Below, one piece after another: positions 26,030 through 37,800 of a stretch of DNA of 64,000 bases (within the stretch, counting starts at the first letter, position 1; each line of letters opens with the position of its first letter). The notes beneath the pieces are model-generated. The model had not been told where the DNA came from, ran no database searches, and was given only the letters and a program-made list of their open reading frames with translations. Source of the stretch: Ashinkailepas kermadecensis (taxonomy: Eukaryota; Arthropoda; Thecostraca; Neolepadidae); NCBI GenBank assembly GCA_034440615.1, contig JAOTOM010003822.1, positions 62,001 through 126,000 of the forward strand. Reading direction: 5' to 3'. The translations under genes and the position numbers were made by a program.

Positions 26030-27420
26030 CAGTACGAGGAGGCAAACCCAATGCCGATAGCCAACCTTCAGGTACCGAAGGCCAGTCTTCTAGTAGACTT
26101 AAACGTGCCTCCCCTCCGCAGCTGGAAGACACAACAGCTGTGTCGCTACCATATTCAAATCAAATCCATTGAAAATCACTCGGCATATCAATGCTTTAAG
26201 CCCAGCAGATAAGTCAAGAGTCGAGTTTGGCGCAAACTGCCACCATTTAGTGCTCAAATTGCCACGGCTCCTTCAGATCTTAAGCTCATAATGCCAACCA
26301 CTGCAGCTCGACCGCCCACTAGGTCATTCTGGACCCACAGTCATCCTGTTCTTGCTCTCGGAAAAGAAATCGGGTATCACATCGGCGGGAATTCTTGGCA
26401 CTTTCAACAAATTCGCCGATGTCAACAATCACAAAACACTCCATTCATGGCTGGGTCAAAACATGAGGTCAAAGTAGGCTTCAGCATCACTGGACCAGGC
26501 CTTAGGCTTTCCAAACGTCTCCCGGCTAACTTTTCCATCTACACCGCTGAAGCACTGACTATTCTGACCGCTATCTCAATTCTAAGGAGGCGCAAAATTA
26601 GAAGCGATGTAATTAGCTCAGATTTCAAATTAGTCCTTTAGTCAATTAGCAACACACACGACTGCCCACATCCAGTCATTGATCGAATCGAACAAGCCGT
26701 GGCCAGAAGCGCAAACAACTTTTCGGTACTCTAGATTCTGGTTCACGTCAACATTCCAGGAAATGAGCCAGCAGATCGACTGGCAAAGCAAGCCTTAGCA
26801 TCGACCACTTATCCGAACATGGAATATTCGGTGGACGATTGCAAAGCACTCCTACAACGCCACATACGCAAGCATCACCAGAACACATGGACACAACACA
26901 GCTCCACACATCGCCGCTCAAACAACACCCACAACATCAAACCAATGCCAGGCACCTGAAACAAATCAAATCAATCACACCATCAAAAGGAGGTCCTCCT
27001 TACTAGACTTAGAACTGGTTGCACCAAACTAACACAGCTACAACTAGAGGATGACCTTCATATGCCACCTAACTGCGACACATGCAACACTACATTAAGT
27101 ATAGGCCACATCCTGCCCATAGACTGTAGTAGCTTTGACGCTCAAAGACAACTTCTTAAGGCCTTCTGCCAAAAAGAAGGCATCACCCTCCCACTTCAAT
27201 CGCTTCTGGGTAACAAGCACCCATAAATCCCCCAGTTACTATTTGGCTATATGTACGCCGCCAGACTAGCATTGTAGACACCAGACCACCAACACGCACT
27301 TCAACACGCACTTCAACACACACTTCAGCACGCAATGCATAGCCGCGGATACACTCGTGTGAAAAACGTAAATAACCATTCACGAATGGCATCGGACATA
27401 CATGAGCCGATCCGCCTTCC
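26030..27420 (+). mobile_element. Degenerate non-LTR retrotransposon, 3' part (RNase H domain)
   Basis: A 5'-truncated, multiply broken LINE of the RNase H-bearing type common in arthropods (I/Jockey/R1-like class). Pieces in order: VPPLRSWKTQQLCRYHIQIKS (pre-RNase H linker), MAGSKHEVKVGFSITGPGL (TDGS-like start), SIYTAEALTIL (catalytic Glu region), then after a stop HVNIPGNEPADRLAKQA (GNE.AD..AK motif), LLRLRTGCTKLTQLQLED in a shifted frame, and a Cys/His cluster CDTCN...GHILPIDC. At least three stops or frameshifts interrupt it. Four diverged ~60-bp copies of a motif with gagccga follow (27395-27600) and may be its 3' UTR. Confidence 0.8.
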
Positions 27421-27605
27421 CAATTGAAATAAATTGCTACCTAGCGGTGCCGTCGGATGTAGATGAGCCGACTTGCTTTAAGATAACGCAAAACGATTTC
27501 CCATAGGTGCCTTCGGACGTACACGAGCCGATTTGCCTTGTAATCCGTGACGTAAAACGGCTAACCAGAGGTACATACAACCGACGTAGATGAGCCGAAT
27601 TACAA
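27390..27605 (+). repeat. Diverged ~60-bp tandem repeat (gagccga motif)
   Basis: Four copies of (t)cgga.gta.a.gagccgattgcctt at about 27391, 27449, 27513 and 27575. Lies directly 3' of the LINE remnant. Confidence 0.65.
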
Positions 27606-27696
27606 AACACCATGCTAATCCCACCCACAACCGTGCATGAAAGCATGCTTCTACTAACCAACTCCTAGCAACTAACATGCGGCACCCGGCGTGTGG

Positions 27697-28185
27697 ACAA
27701 TAACCTCCTTGTCCGCACAGTAAAGACCCCTCGGTGATCTTCGACAATAACCTCCTTGTCCGCACAGTAAAGACCCCTCGGTGATCTTCGACAATAACCT
27801 CCCTGTCCGCACAGTAAAGACCCCTCGGTGATCTTCGACAATAACCTCCTTGTCCGCAAAACCTGTCCGCACAGTAAAGACCCCTCGGTGATCTTCGACA
27901 ATAACCTCCTTGTCCGCACAGTAAAGACCCCTCGGTGATCTTCGACAATAACCTCCTTGTCCGCACAGTAAAGACCCCTCGGTGATCTTCGACAATAACC
28001 TCCTTGTCCGCACAGTAAAGACCCCTCGGTGATCTTCGACAATAACCTCCTTGTCCGCACAGTAAAGACCCCTCGGTGATCTTCGACAATAACCTCCTTG
28101 TCCGCACAGTAAAGACCCCTCGGTGATCTTCGACAATAACCTCCTTGTCCGCACAGTAAAGACCCCTCGGTGATCTTCGACAACA
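27697..28185 (-). repeat. 47-bp minisatellite, about 10 copies
   Basis: The unit is aataacctccttgtccgcac, agtaaagacccctcggtgat, cttcgac (47 bp). One unit has a partial internal duplication (ccgcaaaacctgtccgcaca, near 27856). Stop-free on the minus strand, giving a spurious frame of about 240 codons. It is unrelated in sequence to the other 47-bp array at 15-17 kb. Confidence 0.96.
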
Positions 28186-28494
28186 ATAGGCTAATGCCGG
28201 CACCTCGGCAAAATCAACTTTCTCGTCACCCCCTGCCCACCCAAACTACAAATTACCTTGCAGAGGAGAAAAGGAAAAAAAAACACTAAGCATCCGGGAG
28301 ATATCCCCCGTCCAGCCCCTGCCTTCAACGCCTTAGCGCCACTTACGCTATAACGTATAACTCCCTTAACATAAACATACACTTGCTTTAGATTCGCTTG
28401 CAAAACCACTGGCTTTAAAGGAGGCGCAAATAACATCTATGGTCCGGCACGCTTCTCAATTCACTCTCCCTCTCCACCAAATAGTAAGACTCAC

Positions 28495-28498
<4 letters not shown>

Positions 28499-28567
<69 letters not shown>
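28499..28567. repeat. TA microsatellite in the SLC17-like 3' region
   Basis: About 34 TA units beginning about 20 bases beyond the transporter stop codon. Confidence 0.97.
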
Positions 28568-28573
<6 letters not shown>

Positions 28574-28589
28574 ACGGACTAACGTGAGT

Positions 28590-28820
28590 TTAATACTTCG
28601 AACGTTCTTGGGCTATGGATCTTAATTCTCTTGCTTTCGCCGGGTTTGAATCCGTGTCCGCGCATGTTTTCGGCACCGCCGGAGGGCGTTCACCCTCCGA
28701 ATCCTCTGTCCTGGCGAACGGCTGCAGTTCCGACTTCCAGAAGATGGCGATGATGAGGTTCATGAAGACCATGCCGACCACGGAGATAAGGAAGAAATAG
28801 CGCCACTCGCTCAGTGTCTT
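28590..28820 (-). CDS. SLC17-like gene, last exon 11 (TM12 and C-tail)
   Basis: Acceptor gggacccttgcag. It begins KTLSEWRYFFLISVVGMVF, a final membrane helix ending IAIFWKSELQPF (family: WR..F......(F/Y)......F...G..QPW). A roughly 40-residue acidic/polar cytosolic tail follows, with TAA at 28590-28592. An AT microsatellite lies about 20 bases 3' of the stop, so the 3' UTR is either very short or contains it. No AATAAA is seen in those few bases. Confidence 0.9.
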   Translation of the reverse strand, partial: KTLSEWRYFFLISVVGMVFMNLIIAIFWKSELQPFARTEDSEGERPPAVPKTCADTDSNPAKARELRSIAQERSKY

Positions 28821-31800
28821 CTGCAAGGGTCCCGGAACACAACGTGACAACGAACATGCCAGCAGGCCGGGTCAACCGAAACAACGCTCAAAACAACAGT
28901 GAAATTATCATGGTGCATGCTGAAAAACATCCACGATAATTTGCCTTAGCTATCTCTAATATACTATTGGGTAAACAAAGTATGTTTGTAAGTTGGTCTG
29001 TTTGTAAGTCTGTCGTCTTTTGGTTCTCGAGTTGATCGGCGACTTATGGAGCGAAAACTATACATACTAGAGATGTGCAATTTTCACAATGCGCACACAA
29101 CGAATGGTCAACGTGTGCTGTCTAGCTTTATTATCGTCGGGTGTATTTTAGATACGACACATGTGTTTACATTTGTTCATATCCCTCATAGACTTAACGT
29201 TGCATTTTCAAGTCGGAGAAGAAATATCGCCGACGCGTGTCTTGGCTCACGTGGCAGCCAGCCAAATGTGCGTGGCACCATTCGAAAGCCACAATTGTTG
29301 GCTACATTTTGGGCACGATTTCCGTACACTCAGGTCAACATGTTACCCGTGACAGACGCGAGCGTGGTGCAAGGTCAAATCGGCACTCTCCATTGAGTTA
29401 TCACGTAAGACGTATTTTGACGTCCTATTTTAGTGCGCCCAGTCGGCTCAATTTCAATCGATATAGATACCGAACCAACGGTCGGATCACCAAGAAACCA
29501 ACACCGCAGTGCAAGTACAACAATCGCCAAGCTCGATAGGATACTTGTTGCTGGTTCACGTGGGACGTGCGCAGGTGGGAATCGTGAAAAGCGAAAGCCG
29601 AACTTTCGCAACGTTTTTCACGACTCGGTCTGCCACTGGAAAGCAGCTCAAGATAGCGAAACGGGGGCATCTTCACTGCCGGGTTCCCTTTAGCGGCTAC
29701 ACTTTTCAACTTAGCAATGGCCAAGTGCTGTGCATACGTGCCGTGCCAGTTGCAAACGCAATGATGTATGTCGTCAATCATGAAAATAGACCTCTTTACA
29801 CCCCTCTAGCCCCCTGTGAGGCGTCGATATTGAATCAAAGTTGTTTGACACGCCTACCCCAATTCGTTGTAATGTCCATACACGGATAAGTCACGCGTCC
29901 AAGTTTGCATATGTCCTCCAGTATATCGACTCTTCCCGGCCGGGTTGTCTATAACCCGCAGAATGTCAGCACATCGCAGCGACCCTGGCAACTCGACGAG
30001 TCCACCAACTACACGACTGAGCTTGACGCCTTGGGCAACACGACTGAGCCCTTAGCATGACGACCAGTGGCCACGACAATTATAGTATTAGAAGACAACA
30101 CAACACACAGTACACATCGACAGCAGAAGCCAACTGCCCAACGGCGCCCCGGGGCAAAAGAAAATGAAGAACAAGCGCCAGACGAGTTAACGTACGTTTG
30201 GTGTCATTGCAGAGGCGACTGTAGGCGCCAGTACTCCGGGCAGGTTTCCAATGGAGCCAGCCAGTCCCCAAATGATACCGGCATACTGCGGACCTATTTC
30301 AGAGCCAGCTGATAGAGGACCTATTGGAACAGGAAATGCATCAGTGCTCTGACGTCAGCTTCAGACCAACAGTGAAAGTCGTTCAGGTCGTTTGCGACGA
30401 ATCGGAAAAGTGACTTGGGTTATCAAGCAACAACGTAGGTGAATGACAAGCACTGATCTGTAGCAGCTGCTTGTGAACGAGGTGACACGCTTCGTGTCGT
30501 GGACTAGAGACGTGTTGGCGATTGCACTATGAGAACGACGAAATTGTTCAATGAAGTAGCAATGTCAGTCAGCAATCAGTTCAACAATCAGTCACGTTAG
30601 ACATACAGTTTGTTGTATGGAATAAGTTGTCATGAAAAACTGTAGAATTCATAACCTAATGGAAAAGTAGTCATCAACTTCGCCAACACTGTAACTACAG
30701 CGCCAGCGTGAATATGCAATACTCAGTAAATGCATAATTTATATGAATTGAACATGAAAGTTCCCTTAGAATACACTTATAGTTACCTTAATATGAAAGA
30801 TGTTGACATACAGAAAGTTAACTTTACAGTGGGCAGGCCAGCGCCTTAACGTTAACAACACGAGGGCTGGTAGCTGCAGGCTGGAGCACATGCTACGGCA
30901 CAGCTTGCCGCCACAGGCAGAAGAAAAGTGAGCAGGACGAGAGGGCAACGGGGTGCATTATTTCTGCTTCAACTCCATGTCTTGCGATATATGGTTTCAG
31001 AAGGTCAATGTGGCTTTCCAAAGGCAAAATCATAAATATATTAGTGAACACATATAAGGTCCACCGTGCTTCAATGTTTCTCCTGGAGCTAAATGGTGGA
31101 AATACTTTAGAAGCTCCAGCTGAAGAGCATGGACGGAGACACACGGAAGTTTGGAGGTTCAAGACTTCTGCGTGAAACAAATTTAGCTTCAGGCGTGTGG
31201 CGTGACTAGACATCGCACACCCAGATGCACTGTGGTTCCGATGCCCGATGTTTTCGTTTGCTGAAAATTCCCAAGAGAAAATTAGCACCGTTCTGAAGCG
31301 TACATGTGATCGTCCTCCGATGACAAACAAGGGCACATTTGAATGCTTAAATGGTTGTGAGTTGATGGATTAGGATTTCCGCATGACACGTCGCGTGAAG
31401 GCCTGTACCAGGTGTGGATCAAGGACCTCTCAACCCCTGCTGCGTTATTAAAAGCGTATCCTGAGAATATCAGCGGGGGGGGGGTACATCGTAGCGCCAG
31501 GGAGTTTTGCGTGACAATCAGACAGTGAATACACAATATCATCATGCATTGGCTATCACACAGCATGTATGTCGCAGGGTAGAGAAGGGCAGATTCCAAC
31601 AAACGAACAACAAACCGATAGAGGTGACCAAAAAAGTGCATTCGGTCCGACTGGAAGCAGCTACAATGATGCGATAGTACTGAACCAGGCATCCACGGGT
31701 GCCACCATTCGACTCCAGCGAAGATACCAGTCGGTACATTATAAAAACGTAATGGTGTGAAAGCAATAGGGCCCACGGTGCATACAACCGCGTTTGCTGG

Positions 31801-34800
31801 AGAAAGAGCGATGCCACACTGTCTTGTACCGACTGTCATATCGCCCCGTCTAACTATGCCCATTAAACTTGCTTGTCCGAAGAGCACCACTGGACGTGTA
31901 CATATTCATTTTCCGAAACTATGTCGGATAATTCATTACATTGGTAAATCACAACTTAGGGTGGTTGTGAAAGAACAGTACTTACAGAACGACAGGCATG
32001 CAGACATGTAAGGCGAATGCGTCGATCATCGACAAAAGTGAACGTCGCGCTCTCACCTCCAGCCACCGCCAGCACCGCGATCACGTTGGCAGCGCACAAC
32101 AGTGCCATGGTGGTGTACGTACTTCCTGGTGGAATCACCAGAATAACCCCCAAGAGAGCAGCCGGTACCAGCATTCCTGGAAATGCACAGATCAGTTGGT
32201 TTTCTTGGCTTGTATGTACCATCAGATCAGATGATTTACACCGAGATCGTCTTACGTAGTTCGTCCCCATGGCCGCCTGGGGGTTATATCGCCCAACGCT
32301 TCTTGGTTAATGTTGACAATCAACAATTACGCCTTTCCGGAGCAACTGTGTAGCATTAAAAGGCAATGGAAATATCCATCTGTGCGCAGCTGTTTAAGCC
32401 ATGGAAGTGCATACCAATACACGAAATGTATTACATAACATGAAGCATAAAATATTCGTAGGAAGCTTTCTCTCTCTGTCCATTAATTTCCATCATTGGA
32501 ATTCCAGGCCTTTCGACATGTATCAGATGCCCATATGCAAATTGCCAGCTCGACCAAAGCCCAAAGAACACCAAATGTGATGGACAACTTGTTGAGTCGG
32601 CATGTTAAATGTTAGCTACAACGCACCTATGCGTATTTGTTGTGAACAAGGGCGAGGCCCTTGCAAGTCTCCTCGTCAGGCTCTACTGGCGAGGGCGAAA
32701 CCCGAGCGAGTCTACCCTTGTTAGTGGCTACGGGCGAGGGCGACACCCGAGCGAGTCTACCCTTGTTAGTCGCTACGGCCGAGGGCGAAGCCTGAGTGAG
32801 TCTACCCTCGTTAGTCGCTACGGGCGAGGGAAACACCCGAGCGAGTCTACCCTTGTTAGTCGCTACCGACGAGGGTGACGCCCGAGCGAGTCTACCCTTG
32901 TTAGTGGCTACGGGCGAGGGCGACGCCCAAGCGAGTCTACCCTTGTTAGTGGCTACGGGCGAGGGCGAACACCCGAGCGAGTCTACCCTTGTTAGTCGCT
33001 ACGGGCGAGGGCGACACCCGAGCGAGTCTACCCTTGTTAGTCGCTACGGGCGAGGGCGACACCCGAGCGAGTCTACCCTTGTTAGTCGCTACGGGCGAGG
33101 GTGACACCCGAGCGAGTCTACCCTTGTTAGTCGCTACGGGCGAGGGCGACACCCGAGCGAGTCTACTCCCGTGTACATGGTACAAAAGTTAATTGGAGCG
33201 GGCAGCCACGGCCCGACCGTCATGCTTTTTCAAACTAATAATCTTCTTGTTACAGCATTCCCCGTTATTCAAATGCAGTCGCAGTTAGATGCAGTCTTTT
33301 GATTTTGACTGTTTACCAGTTGTCATCAAACTATTCGTCAAAAAGTCCTCCTCAACTTTGCTCGAAGGAGGTTCGCGGCGTTATTCTCGCTCGCAGACAG
33401 TTTTTAGCGGCGATCCACAGTGTAATACAGCATATCAAGTTCTGGTTGTCTCACTCAGAGCCAGATCTGCTCGTTTAATTTCGAAGTTTCGAACTTTCAT
33501 CATAATAATTATCCTGAAGCACCTCCAATCTTTTCTTCAAGAAAGGCGTTGGCCACAACTTCCTGCGCTCTAGTGCCTAGTCATATATCTCGCACCGCAA
33601 CAGGATCTCGCCATTCCTCCCTAGTGGCAAATGGATAAAGTGTTTCCTTGTATCCTGGGTCAACGACTTCATGCGTATGGGATGACGCTCTTAATTCCGT
33701 TTTTAGTAATGGGAACTGGCGAACGCAGCGCTTACGAAATGACGTTAGCTCTGCATAAATGCACTGCAGCTCGTGATGTTCTGACTATATCAAAACAATA
33801 AGAGTAGACAATAGACAAGACAATACAATAATCAAGACAATGCAGCTAATCACTGATATATGCTGAGAGTATGCTTAACCCGCGCTTTTAAAACTCTCCC
33901 TCACTCTTCCAGCTCCCTTATGAAGCGCATTATACAAGGTATCCAGCGAGTCTTCTCACCAAACGTTGAGATCAGCTTGCGAGCCACCGTTCGAGTGAGC
34001 TTCCATCTAGCGAGCAGGTACTGAAACAGTCGTCCACCCAGCAGGACTCCACCAGTCATTGAAACGGTCGGCAGGCCCGACAAAATGCCATTCTGCCCAC
34101 GGAAATGACGTCATATATCAAACACCGGAATGCACACACATACACATATGTGTGTATGTGTGTATGTGTATATAACCACCATATATACATACCCCCTCTA
34201 TATGGTGTGTATGTGTGTGCTTGAGGGGGTATATACACATGTATGTGTATATACCCCCTCTCTCTCTCTCTTTCTCACACACACACACACACACACACAC
34301 GCGCACACACACACAGACACACACACACACACACACACACACATTCACACCAAAAGGGCGCCTTTTTATATATTGCTTTTTCTGTAGCGCTATGTATAAA
34401 GGCATTGGACGAAATATGTATCTGTTTGAATGTTGAAGTTAGCAACGTGTCGAAACGTCAGTGCTATCCCATGTGCAATTTGAGTTCGATTTTAACCCAG
34501 AAGTGTAAGCCAAGTAATCCTCACGGTGAGCTAGCAAGTGAAGCATTTTTTCATGAAGGCTGCTGGTATGTGTAATGCGACTTCCATCACTGCTCAGTCA
34601 ATCCAATATTACTGAGCAACACACAAGCTTAGCACAACACAAACGCTTTAAAGTCTTTCCGGTCAAATCCTCACACACCGTCTTTTGGGAGGGGGGGCAT
34701 TATATGCTCCCCTCTAATCTCTGACCTAAGCATCGCACGAAAACGAAAGAAGTGTCATCGGAAAGCGGTCGAAGAGTAGAGCCACCTCCAAAATTATTTA

Positions 34801-37800
34801 CCCTCAATAAGTGACGTGACTAGGGGGTGTATGGGGCCACGACTGATGTCATATTTTTGGCTCTTTGGTGAGTTCATTTGCGGGGAAGATTATAAAACGT
34901 GTTTGGAATCATAAAAGGTAGGCGAAATCGACCCTGGTAGCCAAAATGTTTTCCTATCCCAATTTTTTTAAGCATCAAAATTTTGATTTTTTTCAATTGT
35001 TTCAATTTTGTTTTTCTACTGGGAAGAGCGCACCGAGAAACGTTACACTAAGACAACTAAGCCTCATAAAAAGTGCTTACTTTAGTCAGAATCTTAGATT
35101 TTAGCCCACATGGAAAATATGCAAAAATAAGTGACGAATAACGCAAAAATCAAAAATTCCTTTTGCTGCGTTTTGTTGCATCCCTAAAGATAAGTAAACG
35201 CTGAAAGTTGCATGCAAATATGTTCGCCCATTAAAGCGTGACGACTGGTTGAACGTTTTTTTGAAGGTGTTTAGATCTCCTCACATGACCTTGCATAGCA
35301 CGGTAACCGTCGATGACCTGACCTCAAAATTTTCCCACAGCATGTCAACGAAATGTCGGTGCGCTGCCGTGCGCCGTTGTGTCACCATACGGGGAAAAAT
35401 TTAGAGGGCGGATAAATATCCCCTCCCCCGAGACGGCGGGGGCCAAATGACCAGACAGACCATGCATTTCAGATAGAGTCAACTAACATCGATGTTATCT
35501 AACCCAAAACTGCATTGTTTTGCACTAAGACATTCTTGGTGCTTTTTTGATCGACCTAAAAGTACTGAATATGCTGACCTCTGCTAAGTCGACATCCATA
35601 GCCTCCTTGAGAAACGTGGGCAGGGTGATGTTGAGACTGTAATAAAACCAAGCATAAAAGAAGAAAGATCCCACAACGATGAGAACCTGTCGGTTTGTGA
35701 CGATGGCCAGTATTGGAGTTGGCGCTAACTTCTCCTGAAGCACAAGAACATCACATATTAGCACCGCATTTTACAGCTGCCATCTTCCAATCATGATGCA
35801 CGACGATGTTGCTTGCACCCTCCTTCCAGGTGGAGAATATCTTATTGCTGGCTCGTGTGTGCTACTGAATAGCTAACGTAAATATCATCAAGGTACCTTA
35901 ATTTCAAGCTATTTAGTTACCACGATAATTATCTTGATTTCCGGAATGCATCACCAATATTTTTGGCAATACTGCCAGCTCCCAGCTGATATCGAGAGGT
36001 CATAACAGCGGCGGTAGCAGTGAGTGGATGCGGGCAGTTGACGATGTGTGTGACAGTGACCACAGGTCTGACCTGGCCCGACGACGATGGCTTCACGGTG
36101 GCCTGCCGGCATAGCTGCTGGGAGACGATGCAGCGGCGCTCTTCGTCAGAGCAGAGCGAGCTCTCGCCCGGTGAGCTGGCCATCGTGAACCAGGCGAACA
36201 CCGCCCACACCAGAGGCAAACAGCCTGCCGGCGTCAGCCAATACGGGATCAGATGCGGCCACACCAGCGTCAGCCAACCTGGCCTCAGATGCGGCCACAC
36301 CGGCGTCAGCCGACCTGGCCTCAGATGCGGCCACACCGGCGTCAGCCAACCTGGCCTCAAATGCCGCCACACCGGCGTCAGCCAATACGGGATCAGATGC
36401 GGCCACACCAGCGTCAGCTAACACTGCCTCAGATGCGGCCACACCAGCGTCAGCCAACACGGCCTCAGATGCGGCCACACCAGCGTCAGCCAACCTGGCC
36501 TCAAATGCGGCCACACCGGCGTCAGCCAACCAGGCCTCAGATACGGCCACACCAGCGTCAGGTAAGACGGCCTCAGACATGGGTATAACCACGGTTTCGA
36601 AATTGTGGGGGGGGGGGACAAACCAGGGACGTGGTAAGTTTGGACAGGATAGAGGGGTAGAGGGCCTTATTCCTCCCTCCCCCCCCCACAAAAAAACTTG
36701 TATTTCAGTCACTTCATTTTCAACGTTTGGTTATCACTGCCTTTGAACATTTAGCTTTATGTCGTGTGTGCTGTTCCCGATTTCACAATTACCACAGAGC
36801 AATGCTGTAAGTACGTTAAACGTTGCCCTCTTGTAGCAGGCAAAAATATAATATTGGACGATGGTTTTATTGTGGTAAATATAGACATACAATAACCTTA
36901 CCCATGCTTTCCTGTTTTACTGGGAGACATTTCGATGCAATGACAACCAGGGCGGATAAAGGGTATGGCATTGAGGACATGTGCCACCCACATGGAAAGT
37001 GGCGTCCCTCCGGCCAGGAAAAGGCGCCCCTCTGAAAATGTTCCAGTGCATCCGCTCGAATTTTTCAGCCAAAGGCGCCCATAAGAAAGAAAAGGCACCA
37101 CTTTGGGAAGGACCGAGTGCAACCCGCCCCCTCGAATCTTTCAGCCAGAGACGCCCCTCCAGGTGCTTTCGCAGTGGCGCCGCTCCAAAGAAATGGCGCC
37201 CGTCCAGACAAGTGCCCCCCATGACAATTCCTGGGTCCACCCCTGATTACAACATTGCCGTCTCGCGGTATGAACTCCAGCTGGTTATAAAATCTTGCGC
37301 ATTCACGTGTGGTTGCTCTTGCAAATTTCACAACTTCCGTTGAACCATTAAGAGGATGGCAGACAATTTGGAAAAAAAAGTTATATGTTTTACATGTCCG
37401 GAGTATCAATGTGGCAGTGTAAATTTAAAACCAGCGATGAGAACGCCGTCCGAGCAGGTTATGACGGATTTCTTGGGGGAGCTCCTAGTCATATAGGATA
37501 TCCCTCCCCGTCTTTCCGGTCATATCCCCAGAAGTGAAAAAAAAAGTATCAACACGGCAACGTACGACGGTGGAAATTTACCACTGCGGGCCATTCCTCC
37601 GTGGTGGAAACTGGTCCCCGGAGACTAGGAACAAACAAACTGCTGGTTTGATTCGAGCTTCGGAAAAAAATATTATTTACGACTTCTCGAAAAAGTAAAA
37701 CCTGCCGAATTCCTCGAAATAAGATGAATCGCCCAACATAAATTGCAATTTGCTCCCCATTCATCCCATTTCTCCCAAAACACGCATGCAGTTTTTTTGC

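Noticed and set aside
27478..28203. 241-codon minus-strand frame
   Set aside because: Read-through of the 47-bp array; repeat peptide only.
31282..31890. 202-codon minus frame between SLC17-like exons 9 and 10
   Set aside because: No resemblance to any transporter segment, and exons 9 and 10 join directly in phase without it.
36146..36712. 188-codon alanine-rich minus frame (ADAGVAAS repeats)
   Set aside because: Out of frame with exon 6 and built from the 36-bp repeat; kept only as a repeat. The in-frame reading is discussed as a finding instead.
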